64,000 nt of DNA from Prochlorococcus sp. AG-363-M21. Its GTDB lineage: Bacteria; Cyanobacteriota; Cyanobacteriia; PCC-6307; Cyanobiaceae. Of the stretch, positions 26,746 through 38,586 are shown piece after piece (the stretch's first letter is position 1; the number at the start of each line of letters is the position of its first letter). Both the position numbers and the translations under genes were made by a program. The stretch covers positions 1 through 64,000 of the forward strand of contig QCFU01000003.1 of assembly GCA_003278305.1 (NCBI GenBank), in the 5' to 3' direction. Below the pieces are notes generated by a model, which had not been told where the DNA came from, searched no databases, and was given only the letters and a program-made list of their open reading frames with translations.

Positions 26746-27237
26746 TTAAGCAGTTCCACAGAATGTGACTTCAGGAAACTTGGCCTTTGCCTCATCGAGT
26801 GTTTTCCCCTTACCTTCTTCCTGCCAATAATTAATTACTTCAGTTGCCTTATTTAATATCTCAACTCTTTCATTGTCAGTAATCCAGCCTTTAGTTTCCA
26901 ATTCTGTTTTGAGTACTTCCCAAGCGTCTTCACGAGGCCAAAAGAAATATGCAGTAAGTGGGCTAGGGCCTCCACCGACTATTTGATCGACAGCTAACGC
27001 AACATTATCTGGCAACCAAAGAATTTTGAGTAAAAACCTTCCTTCATCAGCTTTAGGCGTTTGCCCTGAGGGGACGCCATCTGCATCAAATGTTGCTGAA
27101 GCCAGCGCTTCTACTGCTCCTAACATTCCTGGCCGACTACCTTTGACCTGTTGATCACCTTTATTATTAGCTGTATTGTGCTCGTTTTGAACACCTGAGG
27201 ATCCATCGGAAACCGTCATTTCGTAAGTTGTACTCAT
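26746..27237 (-). CDS. 30S ribosomal protein PSRP-3/Ycf65, extended
   Basis: The C-terminal 100 residues match PSRP-3/Ycf65: [36 protein letters not shown] and [17 protein letters not shown]. This ribosomal protein is specific to cyanobacteria and plastids. The N-terminal 60 residues are an extra low-complexity polar segment rich in Gly, Ser, Asn and Gln, longer than the usual protein. No internal ATG near the domain start would remove it cleanly. It is convergent with atpC. Confidence 0.85.
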   Translation of the reverse strand: MSTTYEMTVSDGSSGVQNEHNTANNKGDQQVKGSRPGMLGAVEALASATFDADGVPSGQTPKADEGRFLLKILWLPDNVALAVDQIVGGGPSPLTAYFFWPREDAWEVLKTELETKGWITDNERVEILNKATEVINYWQEEGKGKTLDEAKAKFPEVTFCGTA

Positions 27238-27282
27238 CTAACAAACATCTAGGCTATCAGTCTAAGTTGCAAATTAATTTTT

Positions 27283-28080
27283 TTGAACCTAAAAGGACTG
27301 ATTCTCTTTGACATTGATGGAGTCATTCGTGACGTATCTGCTAGCTATAGGCTTGCAATACAGGAAACTGTTGCCAAATTTTGCAATTGGAAACCTAGCT
27401 TTACGAATATCGATGAACTGAAAGCAGAAGGATCTTGGAATAATGACTGGGATGTAAGCATGGAATTAATTAAAAGACATATTCATTTAAAGAAACTATC
27501 TATTAAACCTCCTAAAAAACGAATTCTCGAAGAGACTTTCAACGATTTTTATTTTGGAGGAGATCCCAGTGGTGATCCTTCTAACTGGCATGGATTTATT
27601 AACAATGAATCTCTTTTGGTTACTAAAGAATTATTTACAGATCTTACTAAAAATAATTTCACTTGGGGATTTGTCAGTGGAGCAGAAAGGTCTTCCGCGA
27701 ATTTTATTTTAGAGAAACGACTTGGCCTACAACAACCCCCATTAATAGCAATGGGAGAAGCACCTGAGAAACCAAATCCAATTGGATTAATTAGACTTTC
27801 AGAACAAATATTTTCAAACCCTTTAGGCTCTGAACAGCCAATAATTGTATACCTCGGAGATACTGTTGCTGATGTTCTCACAATAGCAAGAGCTCGTGCA
27901 AAAGTTCCTAGTCAAAGATTTTTAAGTTTTGCACTTGCACCACCACACCTTCACACAAAAGAAACAATAAATCAGCGCTTAAATTATGAAAATACACTCA
28001 GAATATCTGGTGCTGACTGTATACTTAAATCAACTAAAGACATAGTTAATATTTTAGAGCAATACAACTTTGAATCTTAA
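27283..28080 (+). CDS. HAD-superfamily phosphatase-like protein
   Basis: The N-terminus LILFDIDGVIRDVSASYRLA carries HAD motif I (DIDGV), and IVYLGDTVADVLTIARARA carries motif IV with the acidic pair. At 265 aa it resembles the HAD subfamily related to imidazoleglycerol-phosphate dehydratase phosphatases. The substrate is unknown. The start is TTG, with no ATG in reach. It is convergent with pepP, eight bases apart. Confidence 0.75.
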   Translation: MNLKGLILFDIDGVIRDVSASYRLAIQETVAKFCNWKPSFTNIDELKAEGSWNNDWDVSMELIKRHIHLKKLSIKPPKKRILEETFNDFYFGGDPSGDPSNWHGFINNESLLVTKELFTDLTKNNFTWGFVSGAERSSANFILEKRLGLQQPPLIAMGEAPEKPNPIGLIRLSEQIFSNPLGSEQPIIVYLGDTVADVLTIARARAKVPSQRFLSFALAPPHLHTKETINQRLNYENTLRISGADCILKSTKDIVNILEQYNFES

Positions 28081-28088
28081 CAAAGAGC

Positions 28089-29408
28089 TTAATTTTCCAT
28101 TTCCTCTAAAGACTTTAAAGCAGATTCAGTAAGGACTTCAGGCCTAGAGTCTGTTACCACCACATCATCTTCAATACGTATACCTATACCTTTCCATCTG
28201 CTATTTATTTCTGGTTGCCCATTGGGCACTGGAATCCTATCACTAATATATATTCCAGGTTCAACTGTTAAAACCATACCTGGTTCAAGTTTGACTTCAT
28301 AATCTCCAAGACGATATGCACCAACATCATGAACATCCAAGCCCAACCAATGTCCAGTCCTATGCATATACAAATGAGTATATAAATTATTCTCAATAAC
28401 TTCATCAATACTTCCTTTCAACAAGCCAAGTTCAAGTAAGCCTTCAACTAAAACTCTTACAGCAGAGAAATGCACTGCTTCGGTAGTATTCCCATGAACA
28501 ACACTATCTATTGCCACTTTCTGTGAAGCTAGAACTATTTCATAAATACTTTTTTGTTCAGATGTAAATCTTCCATTAATTGGGAAAGTACGTGTCAAAT
28601 CTGCATTGTAATAATCTTCTAGAGAACACCCTGCATCAATAAGTAACAAGTCCCCATCTTTCATAAGGGAATTGTTAGAGGTGTAATGAAGGATGCATGC
28701 ATTATCTCCACTTGCAACAATTGATCCATATGCCGGACCGCGAGCCCCTTCTCGCAAGAAATGTTTTTCAATTATTGCTTGAATTTCTCTTTCATTCATT
28801 CCAGGACAAGACATTTGACGAGCTAGCTCATGAGCTTTTGCTGTAATTAATGCGGCCTCACGCATTCGTTGTATCTCCCATTCATTCTTGTAAAGCCTAA
28901 GGTTATGAATCAATGGACAAGGTGAAATTAATGAATAAGGAGTAAAACCAGTCCTAGGTGATTTATCTAATTGTTCAGCCCAAACTTTTAAGACAATATT
29001 TTCTATATCCGAATTGCGGCCTATGCGAAAAGCAATACCTTCAGCACCTGACAAATATTCACTCAATAAAGTTGGAAATTGATCGATAGGGTGTGCAATA
29101 TCTACTCCGAAATTATTAATTGCTCCTTGTTCTCCCCATCTAAAACCATTCCAAACTTCAATTACAGGATTTTTGGGTAAAACAAATAATATATATCTTT
29201 CCCCTTGAGGTCTATGTGGTAAAAAAAGTGCTATGGCATCTGGCTCATCAAAACCTGTTAAGTACCAAAAGTCACTATCTTGTCGAAAAGGAAACTCACA
29301 ATCAGCATGATGCATTACCAATTTTGCAGCAGGAATAATTGCTGCATGACCTTTTAAGTTAGATAAAAAGCATCTTCTGCGCTCTTTATATATGTTCTGA
29401 TTAGTCAC
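28089..29408 (-). CDS. pepP: Xaa-Pro aminopeptidase (aminopeptidase P)
   Basis: A 439-aa metallopeptidase of the pita-bread fold. The N-terminal aminopeptidase-P domain contains FPFRQDSDFWYLTGFDEPDA. The metal ligands are in LLIDAGCSLEDYYNADLTRT (two Asp), MHRTGHWLGLDVHDVG (His), VEPGIYISD (Glu) and RIEDDVVVT (Glu). It removes N-terminal residues before proline in the cytoplasm. Confidence 0.92.
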   Translation of the reverse strand: MTNQNIYKERRRCFLSNLKGHAAIIPAAKLVMHHADCEFPFRQDSDFWYLTGFDEPDAIALFLPHRPQGERYILFVLPKNPVIEVWNGFRWGEQGAINNFGVDIAHPIDQFPTLLSEYLSGAEGIAFRIGRNSDIENIVLKVWAEQLDKSPRTGFTPYSLISPCPLIHNLRLYKNEWEIQRMREAALITAKAHELARQMSCPGMNEREIQAIIEKHFLREGARGPAYGSIVASGDNACILHYTSNNSLMKDGDLLLIDAGCSLEDYYNADLTRTFPINGRFTSEQKSIYEIVLASQKVAIDSVVHGNTTEAVHFSAVRVLVEGLLELGLLKGSIDEVIENNLYTHLYMHRTGHWLGLDVHDVGAYRLGDYEVKLEPGMVLTVEPGIYISDRIPVPNGQPEINSRWKGIGIRIEDDVVVTDSRPEVLTESALKSLEEMEN

Positions 29409-29472
29409 GGATAAATCATTTGTTTATTTAAAGATGGCCAGAGATTGAAGTTAATGGAAAAATAAAGGTCTA

Positions 29473-30492
29473 ATGATTCTTCATGATTCCGAAGTTCACA
29501 AACCAATGGACTCAGATCTTTTCTTTCTAGTAATTCTAGTTCTTGTAGTACTTATTGGATCCGCATTATGCTCGGGTTCAGAAGCTGCATTCCTCGCTGT
29601 CAATCCATTACGAGTACATGAGCTTGCTGCAAAACGCGACCCAGTCAAAGGAGCAAAAAAATTAGCAAAACTGAAATACCGATTAGGCAGAACCTTAACA
29701 GTGCTCACAATAACCAATAACAGCTTTAATGTATTTGGAAGTTTAATGCTAGGGATATACGCAACAAAAGTGTTTTCGGACAGTATCCCCATAGCATTGC
29801 CATTTTTTTCAATAAGTCTAACGATACTAATCTTAGTTTTGGGAGAAATCCTTCCTAAATCAATTGGGACAAAAAGATCCTTGCAAGTTGCACTAGCCAG
29901 TGCAGCGATTATTAATTTTTTAAGTATTTTAATGCGGCCTATAGTCTTGCTATTAGAACAACTACTTCCTGTAATTACTACGGAAAGTGAAATAAGTACT
30001 GATGAAGAAGAAATCAGGCAAATGGCAAGGATTGGTTCACAGAAAGGTCAGATCGAAGCAGATGAAGCAGCAATGATTTCAAAGGTTTTTCAACTGAATG
30101 ATCTTACTGCACGCGATCTCATGACTCCACGAGTTGCTGCACCTACGTTAGATGGTTATCAGACTTTAGAGAAACTAAAGTCAATACTAATTACTAACAA
30201 CTCAGAATCATGGGTTGTCCTTGGAAAAGGAGTTGATAAAGTCATAGGTATAGCCAATCGAGAACGCTTGCTAACCGCATTACTTCAAGGTCATAACCAA
30301 CTTACAGCTAAGGACTTGTCCTATAAAGTAGAATTTGTCCCAGAAATGATTCGTATAGATCGTTTACTTACTAGCTTCAATAAAAACACAAATAGCATAA
30401 AGGTAGTCGTAGATGAATTTGGAAGTTTTGTTGGGTTGATAGGTGCAAAATCTGTTTTGGATGTTCTTGCTGGCTGGCATGGAAAATCTTAA
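29473..30492 (+). CDS. CNNM/HlyC-CorC-family membrane protein with CBS domains
   Basis: The DUF21 region has about four membrane helices (ILVVLIGSALCSGSEAAFLA, TITNNSFNVFGSLMLGI, FFSISLTILILVLGEILPKS, ASAAIINFLSILMRPIVLLL). It is followed by a CBS pair from about residue 195 (LNDLTARDLMTPRVAAPTLD, VIGIANRERLL). These proteins are linked to magnesium or cobalt transport. The C-terminal CorC domain of longer members is missing. The first in-frame ATG at 29473 is used; ATG at 29506 is possible. Confidence 0.82.
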   Translation: MILHDSEVHKPMDSDLFFLVILVLVVLIGSALCSGSEAAFLAVNPLRVHELAAKRDPVKGAKKLAKLKYRLGRTLTVLTITNNSFNVFGSLMLGIYATKVFSDSIPIALPFFSISLTILILVLGEILPKSIGTKRSLQVALASAAIINFLSILMRPIVLLLEQLLPVITTESEISTDEEEIRQMARIGSQKGQIEADEAAMISKVFQLNDLTARDLMTPRVAAPTLDGYQTLEKLKSILITNNSESWVVLGKGVDKVIGIANRERLLTALLQGHNQLTAKDLSYKVEFVPEMIRIDRLLTSFNKNTNSIKVVVDEFGSFVGLIGAKSVLDVLAGWHGKS

Positions 30493-30494
30493 GA

Positions 30495-31814
30495 ATGAAT
30501 TACACATCCACTCCTGAGCTCTGCAAAAAACTGCTAAGGGAATGGCGTCAGAAGCTAGCTCTTAGTGAACTTGAAAAAGAGCAACATGCAGGTAGCTTGA
30601 TAGCCTTAGATCGCCAATTAAATTGCTTAACCAATAGGCACTTAAGGATTGCTGTCTTTGGCAGAGTAGGAGTCGGGAAATCAAGTCTGTTAAATGCTTT
30701 ACTTAAACGAGAAGTTTTCGCTACAGATGTTGCTCATGGTTCAACTCGTCGTACCAAAAGCGTCAGTTGGCATCAACCTATATACAACCTCAAAAAAGTT
30801 GAGTTAATAGATACTCCTGGAATTGATGAAATTGCTGCTTCTGGGAGAGCGAGACTAGCCTCTCGCATTGCGCTAAATAGCGATTTAGTGCTTTTAGTAA
30901 TAGATAATGATTTAAGTCTAATTGAACTAGAAGCCCTTGAAACACTTCTAAAATGCGGGAAGCCTATCTTGTTGGTCTTAAACAGGTGTGACCAATGGAA
31001 TCCCAATGAAATCAACCAAGTATTAGGAAGCATAAGAAATCGTCTACCAGACAAAGCTAAGCATCTGAAAATTGAGGTCATTTCGGCTGCTCCTCGGATC
31101 GCAAAAATCCAACCTAATGGCCTCATAAGAAGCAAGAAATCTCGCCCAAGAATCAAGTCCTTAGAAAAAGCATTGATTAATCTTCTAGAACAACAAGGAG
31201 AATTATTGTTAATGTTAAATGCTCTTAGACAAGCAGATAATTTTTCTGAATCAATAAAAAGTGAAAGATTAAAAAGAAGAAAAGTTGAAGCACAAGGTAT
31301 TATTGGAAAATTTGCCGCCATTAAAGCTTCTGGCGTTGCAATGAACCCCATGGTAATGCTTGATTTAGCAACAGGACTTGCATTAGATACAGCGCTAATT
31401 GTTCAACTCAGCAAGTTGTATGGGTTGCAACTCAAAGGGACTTCTGCCAGAAAGTTGTTAAAACAACTCTCGATTCATAATTCACTACTTGGTGGTGCAC
31501 AAATTAGCATTCAATTTTGCCTAGGAATAATACGACATATCTTAGTAATGGCTACTCCATTGACTGGTGGTCTAAGTCTTGCGCCTGCAGGCCCAATTGC
31601 TTTAGTTCAAGCAGCAGTAGCAGTTCAGACAACTAAAATGACTGGTAGATTGGCAGCGAAAGAATTTCTACACGGAAGTCATCACAAAGGTTCTCAACCA
31701 AGTTCAATTATTTATCGTCTTGCCTCAAAAGATCCGAGAATAAAAAGTTGTCTGAATTATTGGCCAATTTACAAAAGGACAGAAATGAACATGGTTCATA
31801 CACTACTTCCGTGA
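30495..31814 (+). CDS. Era/YcjF-like GTPase with membrane-associated C-terminus
   Basis: The G domain shows G1 GRVGVGKSSLLNALL (about residue 57), G3 LIDTPGID (about residue 104) and G4 LNRCDQW (about residue 160). The C-terminal half is hydrophobic and glycine/alanine-rich (GGLSLAPAGPIALVQAAVAV), as in DUF697-type GTPases. It lies two bases downstream of the CNNM gene and overlaps nadD by four. Function in cyanobacteria unknown. Confidence 0.78.
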   Translation: MNYTSTPELCKKLLREWRQKLALSELEKEQHAGSLIALDRQLNCLTNRHLRIAVFGRVGVGKSSLLNALLKREVFATDVAHGSTRRTKSVSWHQPIYNLKKVELIDTPGIDEIAASGRARLASRIALNSDLVLLVIDNDLSLIELEALETLLKCGKPILLVLNRCDQWNPNEINQVLGSIRNRLPDKAKHLKIEVISAAPRIAKIQPNGLIRSKKSRPRIKSLEKALINLLEQQGELLLMLNALRQADNFSESIKSERLKRRKVEAQGIIGKFAAIKASGVAMNPMVMLDLATGLALDTALIVQLSKLYGLQLKGTSARKLLKQLSIHNSLLGGAQISIQFCLGIIRHILVMATPLTGGLSLAPAGPIALVQAAVAVQTTKMTGRLAAKEFLHGSHHKGSQPSSIIYRLASKDPRIKSCLNYWPIYKRTEMNMVHTLLP

Positions 31815-32386
31815 ACAATGTTCCTAATCAAATAGCATTACTAGGGACTAGTGCCGACCCCCCAACCTTTGGGCATGCAGCGCTTTTAGAGGGTTTATGC
31901 AAGCTTTTCCCAAAAGTAATTACTTGGGCTAGTAATAATCCATTTAAATCTCATAGTAGTTCTCTATATCAAAGATATGAACTTCTAAGTATGCTTGTAA
32001 ATGACTTATCTATTCCTAATTTAGAGATCAACCAAAGTCTTAGTAGCAGATGGGCTATAACAACTCTTATTCAAGCAGAAAAATTATGGCCAGAGTCAAA
32101 ACTAATATTCATTATAGGTAGTGATCTAATAACACAAGTTTCAACTTGGAATCAGATATCACAAGTCCTTCAAAAAGCCCATCTAGGAATTGCACCTCGC
32201 AATGGATGGCCAATCAATAAGATAGATCTGCAAAAATTAAAAGAGTTAGGAGGCAAAATAGATATTTTACCTTTAGAGATTCCTACTACTTCAAGTTCAA
32301 GCATTAGAAGTATGGCAAGAAAATCAGATATACCTCAAGCCATACTTCCAACTCTAATTCAGAAGAATCTCTACGGTATGAAATGA
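31811..32386 (+). CDS. nadD: Nicotinate-nucleotide adenylyltransferase NadD
   Basis: The protein begins NVPNQIALLGTSADPPTFGHAAL, where GTSADPPTFGH is the nucleotidyltransferase HxGH-type loop, and ends with the TTSSSSIRSMAR signature. It makes deamido-NAD from nicotinate mononucleotide and ATP. GTG at 31811 is preferred because it overlaps the preceding stop (GTGA); an upstream ATG at 31748 would run 67 bases into the GTPase gene. nadE follows four bases later, so this is an NAD operon. Confidence 0.88.
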   Translation: MNNVPNQIALLGTSADPPTFGHAALLEGLCKLFPKVITWASNNPFKSHSSSLYQRYELLSMLVNDLSIPNLEINQSLSSRWAITTLIQAEKLWPESKLIFIIGSDLITQVSTWNQISQVLQKAHLGIAPRNGWPINKIDLQKLKELGGKIDILPLEIPTTSSSSIRSMARKSDIPQAILPTLIQKNLYGMK

Positions 32387-32390
32387 GAAA

Positions 32391-34091
32391 ATGAAAATCG
32401 CATTAGGGCAAATCAATCCTATTATTGGAGATCTTAAGGGGAATTGTGACCTAATTCTTGATGCTTGCCTGAAAGCAGCGAAAGAAAATGCCAATTTACT
32501 CGTTACTCCCGAGCTTTCCTTATGGGGCTACCCACCAAAAGACCTGCTATTAAACTCTGTCCTGATTAATGAACAATGGGCAATACTTGACACCATAGTG
32601 GCAAGTATTGCATCAAAGACTCCAGATTTAACGTTAATTGTAGGCATTGCCGAAACAATTGAAGATGCGAAATTCCCACCTCTATTTAATTCCATAGTCC
32701 TAATCAATCAAAAAGGCTGGGAAGTTATTGCGAGGAAACAACTACTACCTACATATGATGTTTTCGACGAAAAGAGATATTTCCGCTCAACAAACAAGAG
32801 CAATCACATAACTATTCAAGAAGGTAAAAAATCATGGAATATAGGTCTAACAATTTGCGAAGATCTATGGGTAGAAGAAGAAATTCAAGACAAACGTGTA
32901 GAGGGAACAGACCCTATAACGCAATTAGAAACAGTCAATGTAGACTTCCTTCTAAATCTTTCTGCATCACCATTCGCGCATCAAAAATACTCTCTTCGGC
33001 ACAATATTGCTGCAAAAGCAGCAAAAAGACTTAAATGTCCTGTTGTTTATGTAAATCAAGTTGGAGCTAATGATGAGTTGGTTTTTGACGGCGGAAGTTT
33101 TGTAGTCGACTCTGAAGGCAAGATATTAATCGCTCTTCCTCATTGCCAAGAATCAATTGCAATCTGGGAGACAGGATCTCAACAAATAGCTCCTCTATTT
33201 ATAGATGACCCAAAAAAAGTCCTACTAGATGCTTTAGTTCTTGGAGTAAGAGATTATGCTAAAAAATGTGGGTTTAGTAGTGCATTGATAGGTCTTAGTG
33301 GTGGAATAGACTCAGCATTAGTAGCGGTAATAGCAACAGCTGCCTTAGGGAAAAAAAATATCTCAGCAATTCTAATGCCATCACCATGGAGTTCATCAGA
33401 TTCGGTGACAGATGCTAATAGTCTTGTGCAGCGCCTTGGTATTAACTCTGAAATAATTCCTATAGAATCTCTCATGACAAGCTATGACCTTGCTCTAAAA
33501 ACAACGTTAAAAGGATTGCCTCACGGACTAACTGCAGAGAATCTCCAGGCTCGCATTAGAGGTACTCTCTTAATGGCAATAGCCAACCAAAATAATCATC
33601 TACTTCTTGCTACTGGTAACAAGTCAGAACTTGCTGTTGGTTACTGCACTCTTTATGGAGATATGAACGGAGGGCTTGCTGCTATTGGTGATCTTTACAA
33701 AACTAGTGTGTTTAAACTATGTGATTGGATCGATAGTCCTGCCGCTAGTAAATGGAAAGAGTTTTATCAACTTCCTAACAACAAAGAACTTGTTGGATTA
33801 TCAATACGTCAAAAACAACCAAGTGCAGAATTACGTCCTGGACAACTTGACATAGATTCTTTACCTGAATATGAAAAACTTGACCCTATTCTTAAAGGTC
33901 TAATAGAAAAGAAAAGAAGTTTAATTGAACTAGTCAATCAAGGCCATGAACCAAATTTAATAAAGAAAATTCAAAAATTACTAAAGAAATCAGAGTTCAA
34001 GCGAAGACAAGCACCACCAATGCTCAAAGTAAGCAATCAAGCATTTGGTAGTGGATGGAGAATACCTATAGCAGCGACATATTCTGAATAA
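32391..34091 (+). CDS. nadE: NAD synthetase, glutamine-hydrolysing
   Basis: This 566-aa two-domain enzyme has an N-terminal nitrilase-type amidase (Glu in VTPELSLWGYPP, Lys in ARKQLLPTYDVFDEKRYF, Cys in GLTICEDLWVEEE) and a C-terminal synthetase with the ATP loop ALIGLSGGIDSALVAVIAT. It amidates deamido-NAD using glutamine. It ends convergently with the DUF3326 gene. Confidence 0.94.
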   Translation: MKIALGQINPIIGDLKGNCDLILDACLKAAKENANLLVTPELSLWGYPPKDLLLNSVLINEQWAILDTIVASIASKTPDLTLIVGIAETIEDAKFPPLFNSIVLINQKGWEVIARKQLLPTYDVFDEKRYFRSTNKSNHITIQEGKKSWNIGLTICEDLWVEEEIQDKRVEGTDPITQLETVNVDFLLNLSASPFAHQKYSLRHNIAAKAAKRLKCPVVYVNQVGANDELVFDGGSFVVDSEGKILIALPHCQESIAIWETGSQQIAPLFIDDPKKVLLDALVLGVRDYAKKCGFSSALIGLSGGIDSALVAVIATAALGKKNISAILMPSPWSSSDSVTDANSLVQRLGINSEIIPIESLMTSYDLALKTTLKGLPHGLTAENLQARIRGTLLMAIANQNNHLLLATGNKSELAVGYCTLYGDMNGGLAAIGDLYKTSVFKLCDWIDSPAASKWKEFYQLPNNKELVGLSIRQKQPSAELRPGQLDIDSLPEYEKLDPILKGLIEKKRSLIELVNQGHEPNLIKKIQKLLKKSEFKRRQAPPMLKVSNQAFGSGWRIPIAATYSE

Positions 34092-34132
34092 CTTGCTAAG
34101 GATTCAGATTTAAATTGTTAGTCTAAATGATA

Positions 34133-35227
34133 TTAAACAATAGGTGCTATTGGACGGCACAATGATGATATAGATATCCCTTCACGTAATCCAAGCAGTA
34201 ACCCTGCAGCCTCAAAATAACTACTTGCTATTAATACTGGTCTTTGACCATTTAATGCAATATCTTCGATACATAAAGCCTCTACATCTACATCTAGTAC
34301 ACCCTTGTTCAAGACAACAATAACTGGGACATCTTTTTCAATACAAGCCAAAACAGAAGCTCCCCCAAGCGCACCTTGAGGAGCAATTACTGCACCTAAA
34401 TCCTCAATGCCTAATAAATCATTGTAAAGCCCTCTCCTGGTGTGGATCACTTTATCAACGGGCACCAAGTTAGGCGCTCTACTCAGTCCGACTAAAACAC
34501 TCGGCAGAAAAGTATAGCCAATCTCTTCCGCCATTGTTCGAGGGTCTAGATTATATGAAATAGGCAATGAAGACATTGCAGGTGCATGTGCACATGGAAT
34601 GGATAAATGCTTAACTATTAAATGACTAATAACTGCTTCAGCACCAGACAAAGGGTCTACTCCTTTGCCCATACGATATGATTCAACCGAAGCAATGTTA
34701 TTTTCCTCAGGGAACTTGGTAACGACTGCTACAGCAGTAGCACCAGCATCCTTTAATTTCTCACCTGCCTTTAGAAGGCAATCAGGATATTCAACTCCCC
34801 CCCAGCTAGAACCACTAGGACCCTGCCGCAAAAAAACACCTAATGATTTTTCTGTAGTAACGACTGGGCCAATATCCAAACCCAAACTTGCATAACAAGC
34901 ATTTGCCACTTGCATATGCCTCTCTCGTAATTGATTATCTATACCTCTATCGAAAAGTAATCCTATTTTCTGTTGACGTACAGGTTGAAGGTATATCATG
35001 CCAGATGTAAAGAGATCGATTCCATAGCCTTCCACATATTGAATTCGATTATCGTTCCAATAAAGAGAAGCTGCATTCATCACATTTGGATGTGTAATTA
35101 AACAGCCAGTAGCAGCAGCCAATATTCGAGCTGACGGAATAGCATCTCCGGCGTAACCTCCAATAGGGCAACCAATGCCTGTCGGAATCAACAAAAGAGA
35201 TGGTAATACAGGCGATTGAATGGACAA
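34133..35227 (-). CDS. DUF3326 protein, 364 aa
   Basis: The sequence LLLIPTGIGCPIGGYAGDAI, ITHPNVMNAASLYWNDNRI and ECGS-free glycine-rich C-terminal part fit the DUF3326 family, found in cyanobacteria and plants. Function is unknown. There is no signal peptide or membrane helix. It stands between nadE (convergent) and the small gene before atpG on the same strand. Confidence 0.75.
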   Translation of the reverse strand: MSIQSPVLPSLLLIPTGIGCPIGGYAGDAIPSARILAAATGCLITHPNVMNAASLYWNDNRIQYVEGYGIDLFTSGMIYLQPVRQQKIGLLFDRGIDNQLRERHMQVANACYASLGLDIGPVVTTEKSLGVFLRQGPSGSSWGGVEYPDCLLKAGEKLKDAGATAVAVVTKFPEENNIASVESYRMGKGVDPLSGAEAVISHLIVKHLSIPCAHAPAMSSLPISYNLDPRTMAEEIGYTFLPSVLVGLSRAPNLVPVDKVIHTRRGLYNDLLGIEDLGAVIAPQGALGGASVLACIEKDVPVIVVLNKGVLDVDVEALCIEDIALNGQRPVLIASSYFEAAGLLLGLREGISISSLCRPIAPIV

Positions 35228-35266
35228 ATCAAAAATTAATAATAAAAGAATTTCTCATGCCTATTC

Positions 35267-35461
35267 CTAATCAATTATGACCACTGCTTCAATACCTAAT
35301 ATCTTGCTATAAGCGACGTTGTTAGAAGCATTGGCATAAGATATTGACCAACGCAAAGGCTCACCATGAGTTCTGATTCTATCTAAAATAAATAGACGTA
35401 AATCGGATAGAGGTAAATCCTTAGGCCACCGAATCTCTAGTTCAAGAGACTTTAATTGCAT
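35267..35461 (-). CDS. Small conserved protein, 64 aa, after atpG
   Basis: The product (MQLKSLELEIRWPKDLPLSD, then LRTHGEPLRWSISYA-like beta strand) looks like a compact alpha/beta protein without membrane segments. It lies nine bases after atpG on the same strand, so it may be the last gene of the ATP synthase operon. The family is not recognised by name. Confidence 0.6.
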   Translation of the reverse strand: MQLKSLELEIRWPKDLPLSDLRLFILDRIRTHGEPLRWSISYANASNNVAYSKILGIEAVVIID

Positions 35462-35470
35462 CGAGAATAA

Positions 35471-36421
35471 CTATGTGCTTGCTCCACCAACAACCTCAAG
35501 TATTTCTTGAGTAATAGCAGCTTGACGAGCTTTGTTATATGTAAGATTTAAGGTCTTTGCAAGTTCTTTTGCATTATCACTAGCATTATTCATAGCAGTC
35601 ATCCTACTAGCCAGTTCAGAAGCAGCCGCTTCCTGTAAAGCTCTCAAAAGTTGATTTTGCAAATACAACGGAAGTAGTGCATTTAACAATTGATCTGGAC
35701 TTTGCTCAAAAACAATATCTGAAGGCAAAGATGGTTGCTCATTGGCAGGTGCTGTACCTTTCTCAATTGTTAAACGACTATCTTTAGTTGTAAGCCGAAA
35801 AATCTCATCATCTTCTTCTGCTATACCTTGTGGATCTAATGGCAAAAGAGTCTGGACTACAGGATTGCAACTAACCAAACTAATAAATTTAGTATAAATG
35901 ACTTCTATTCGATCAGTACTGCCAGAAAGAAATTCAGCTAAAACCTCACTAGTTACTTTTTCTGCATCTTGTGAAGTAGGCACTTGTTCTAAATCCTGGA
36001 AAGAAGTCCGAATAACATACTGACTCGATCTGTTTTGAAAATAAGTAATCGCCTTACGTCCAATCAAAATTAAATCTGGACGAAAGCCTTGATTTTTTAA
36101 TTCTGCATATCTCTGTTCAGTACGCTTAATAATATTTGTGTTATAGCCACCACATAGGCCTCGATCTCCTGTAACAGCTAGAAGGGTAATTTTTTCTACC
36201 TCTCTTGTCTCCAATAAAGGAGCATCCGCAGTTTCAAATTGCATTCTACATTGTATGTTCTCAAGAACTCTTGCAAGCCTGTCTGCGAAAGGTCTACTGC
36301 GTAAAACCTGCTCTTGAGCTCGACGTACTTTTGCAGCTGCGACAAGTCGCATTGCCTCAGTAATCTTTCTTGTGTTCTTGACAGAAACAATTCTGTCTCT
36401 GATCTCTTTTAGGTTTGCCAT
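35471..36421 (-). CDS. atpG: ATP synthase F1 gamma subunit
   Basis: The 316-aa rotor shaft begins [20 protein letters not shown] and ends with the matching C-terminal helix [18 protein letters not shown]. It contains the cyanobacterial insertion around residues 195-240 but without the chloroplast redox cysteine pair. It is the last atp gene of the operon. Confidence 0.96.
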   Translation of the reverse strand: MANLKEIRDRIVSVKNTRKITEAMRLVAAAKVRRAQEQVLRSRPFADRLARVLENIQCRMQFETADAPLLETREVEKITLLAVTGDRGLCGGYNTNIIKRTEQRYAELKNQGFRPDLILIGRKAITYFQNRSSQYVIRTSFQDLEQVPTSQDAEKVTSEVLAEFLSGSTDRIEVIYTKFISLVSCNPVVQTLLPLDPQGIAEEDDEIFRLTTKDSRLTIEKGTAPANEQPSLPSDIVFEQSPDQLLNALLPLYLQNQLLRALQEAAASELASRMTAMNNASDNAKELAKTLNLTYNKARQAAITQEILEVVGGAST

Positions 36422-36450
36422 TTGGAAAGTCTCCTATATCTCCTGAGGCC

Positions 36451-38034
<1,584 letters not shown>

Positions 38035-38586
38035 TTAGCTTACCTTTGCAAGCTCAAGGCCTAATCGACGCACTTGCCCTGCAAGGCTTGCATCGATGAC
38101 CTTAGAACCAACATTGACCACAAAACCACCAATCAAATTGGGATCAACTTGAAGATTCAATTCCAAGTTTTCAGTTCCAGCTATTGCTTGAACCTTTCTT
38201 AGAATTTCTTCTTCCTGGCCTTCATCTAAAGCAGTAGCCGAAGTAACCGTTGCAAGAGCAATATTACGCTGCTCTCTATAAATCTCTAATAATCTTTCAA
38301 GCACAGAATCTAAAAAACCTATTCTTTGTCTATCCGCCAATAATTTCAAAAAATTCAAAAAAGATGGTGTAATTTTTTTTGAAAAGATTTTCTGAATAGC
38401 GGCCTTTTTAGATTCAACTTCAAGCACCGGAGAAGCCATTGCTTCTCTTAAGTCAGATGATTCATTCCAGAGTTGCAAAATTTCTTTTGCTTGAGAAATC
38501 ACTTTGTCAATTTCTTTAGAATTCTCTGCGACTTGAAGAAAGGCTTCTGCGTAGGGAGTGGTAATTGTATTTAAAAGAGGCATCAA
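38035..38586 (-). CDS. atpH: ATP synthase delta subunit
   Basis: At 183 aa it has the N-terminal helical bundle (ITTPYAEAFLQVAENSKEID) and the C-terminal family signature DPNLIGGFVVNVGSKVIDAS. It is part of the stator. It overlaps atpF by four bases. Confidence 0.94.
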   Translation of the reverse strand: MMPLLNTITTPYAEAFLQVAENSKEIDKVISQAKEILQLWNESSDLREAMASPVLEVESKKAAIQKIFSKKITPSFLNFLKLLADRQRIGFLDSVLERLLEIYREQRNIALATVTSATALDEGQEEEILRKVQAIAGTENLELNLQVDPNLIGGFVVNVGSKVIDASLAGQVRRLGLELAKVS

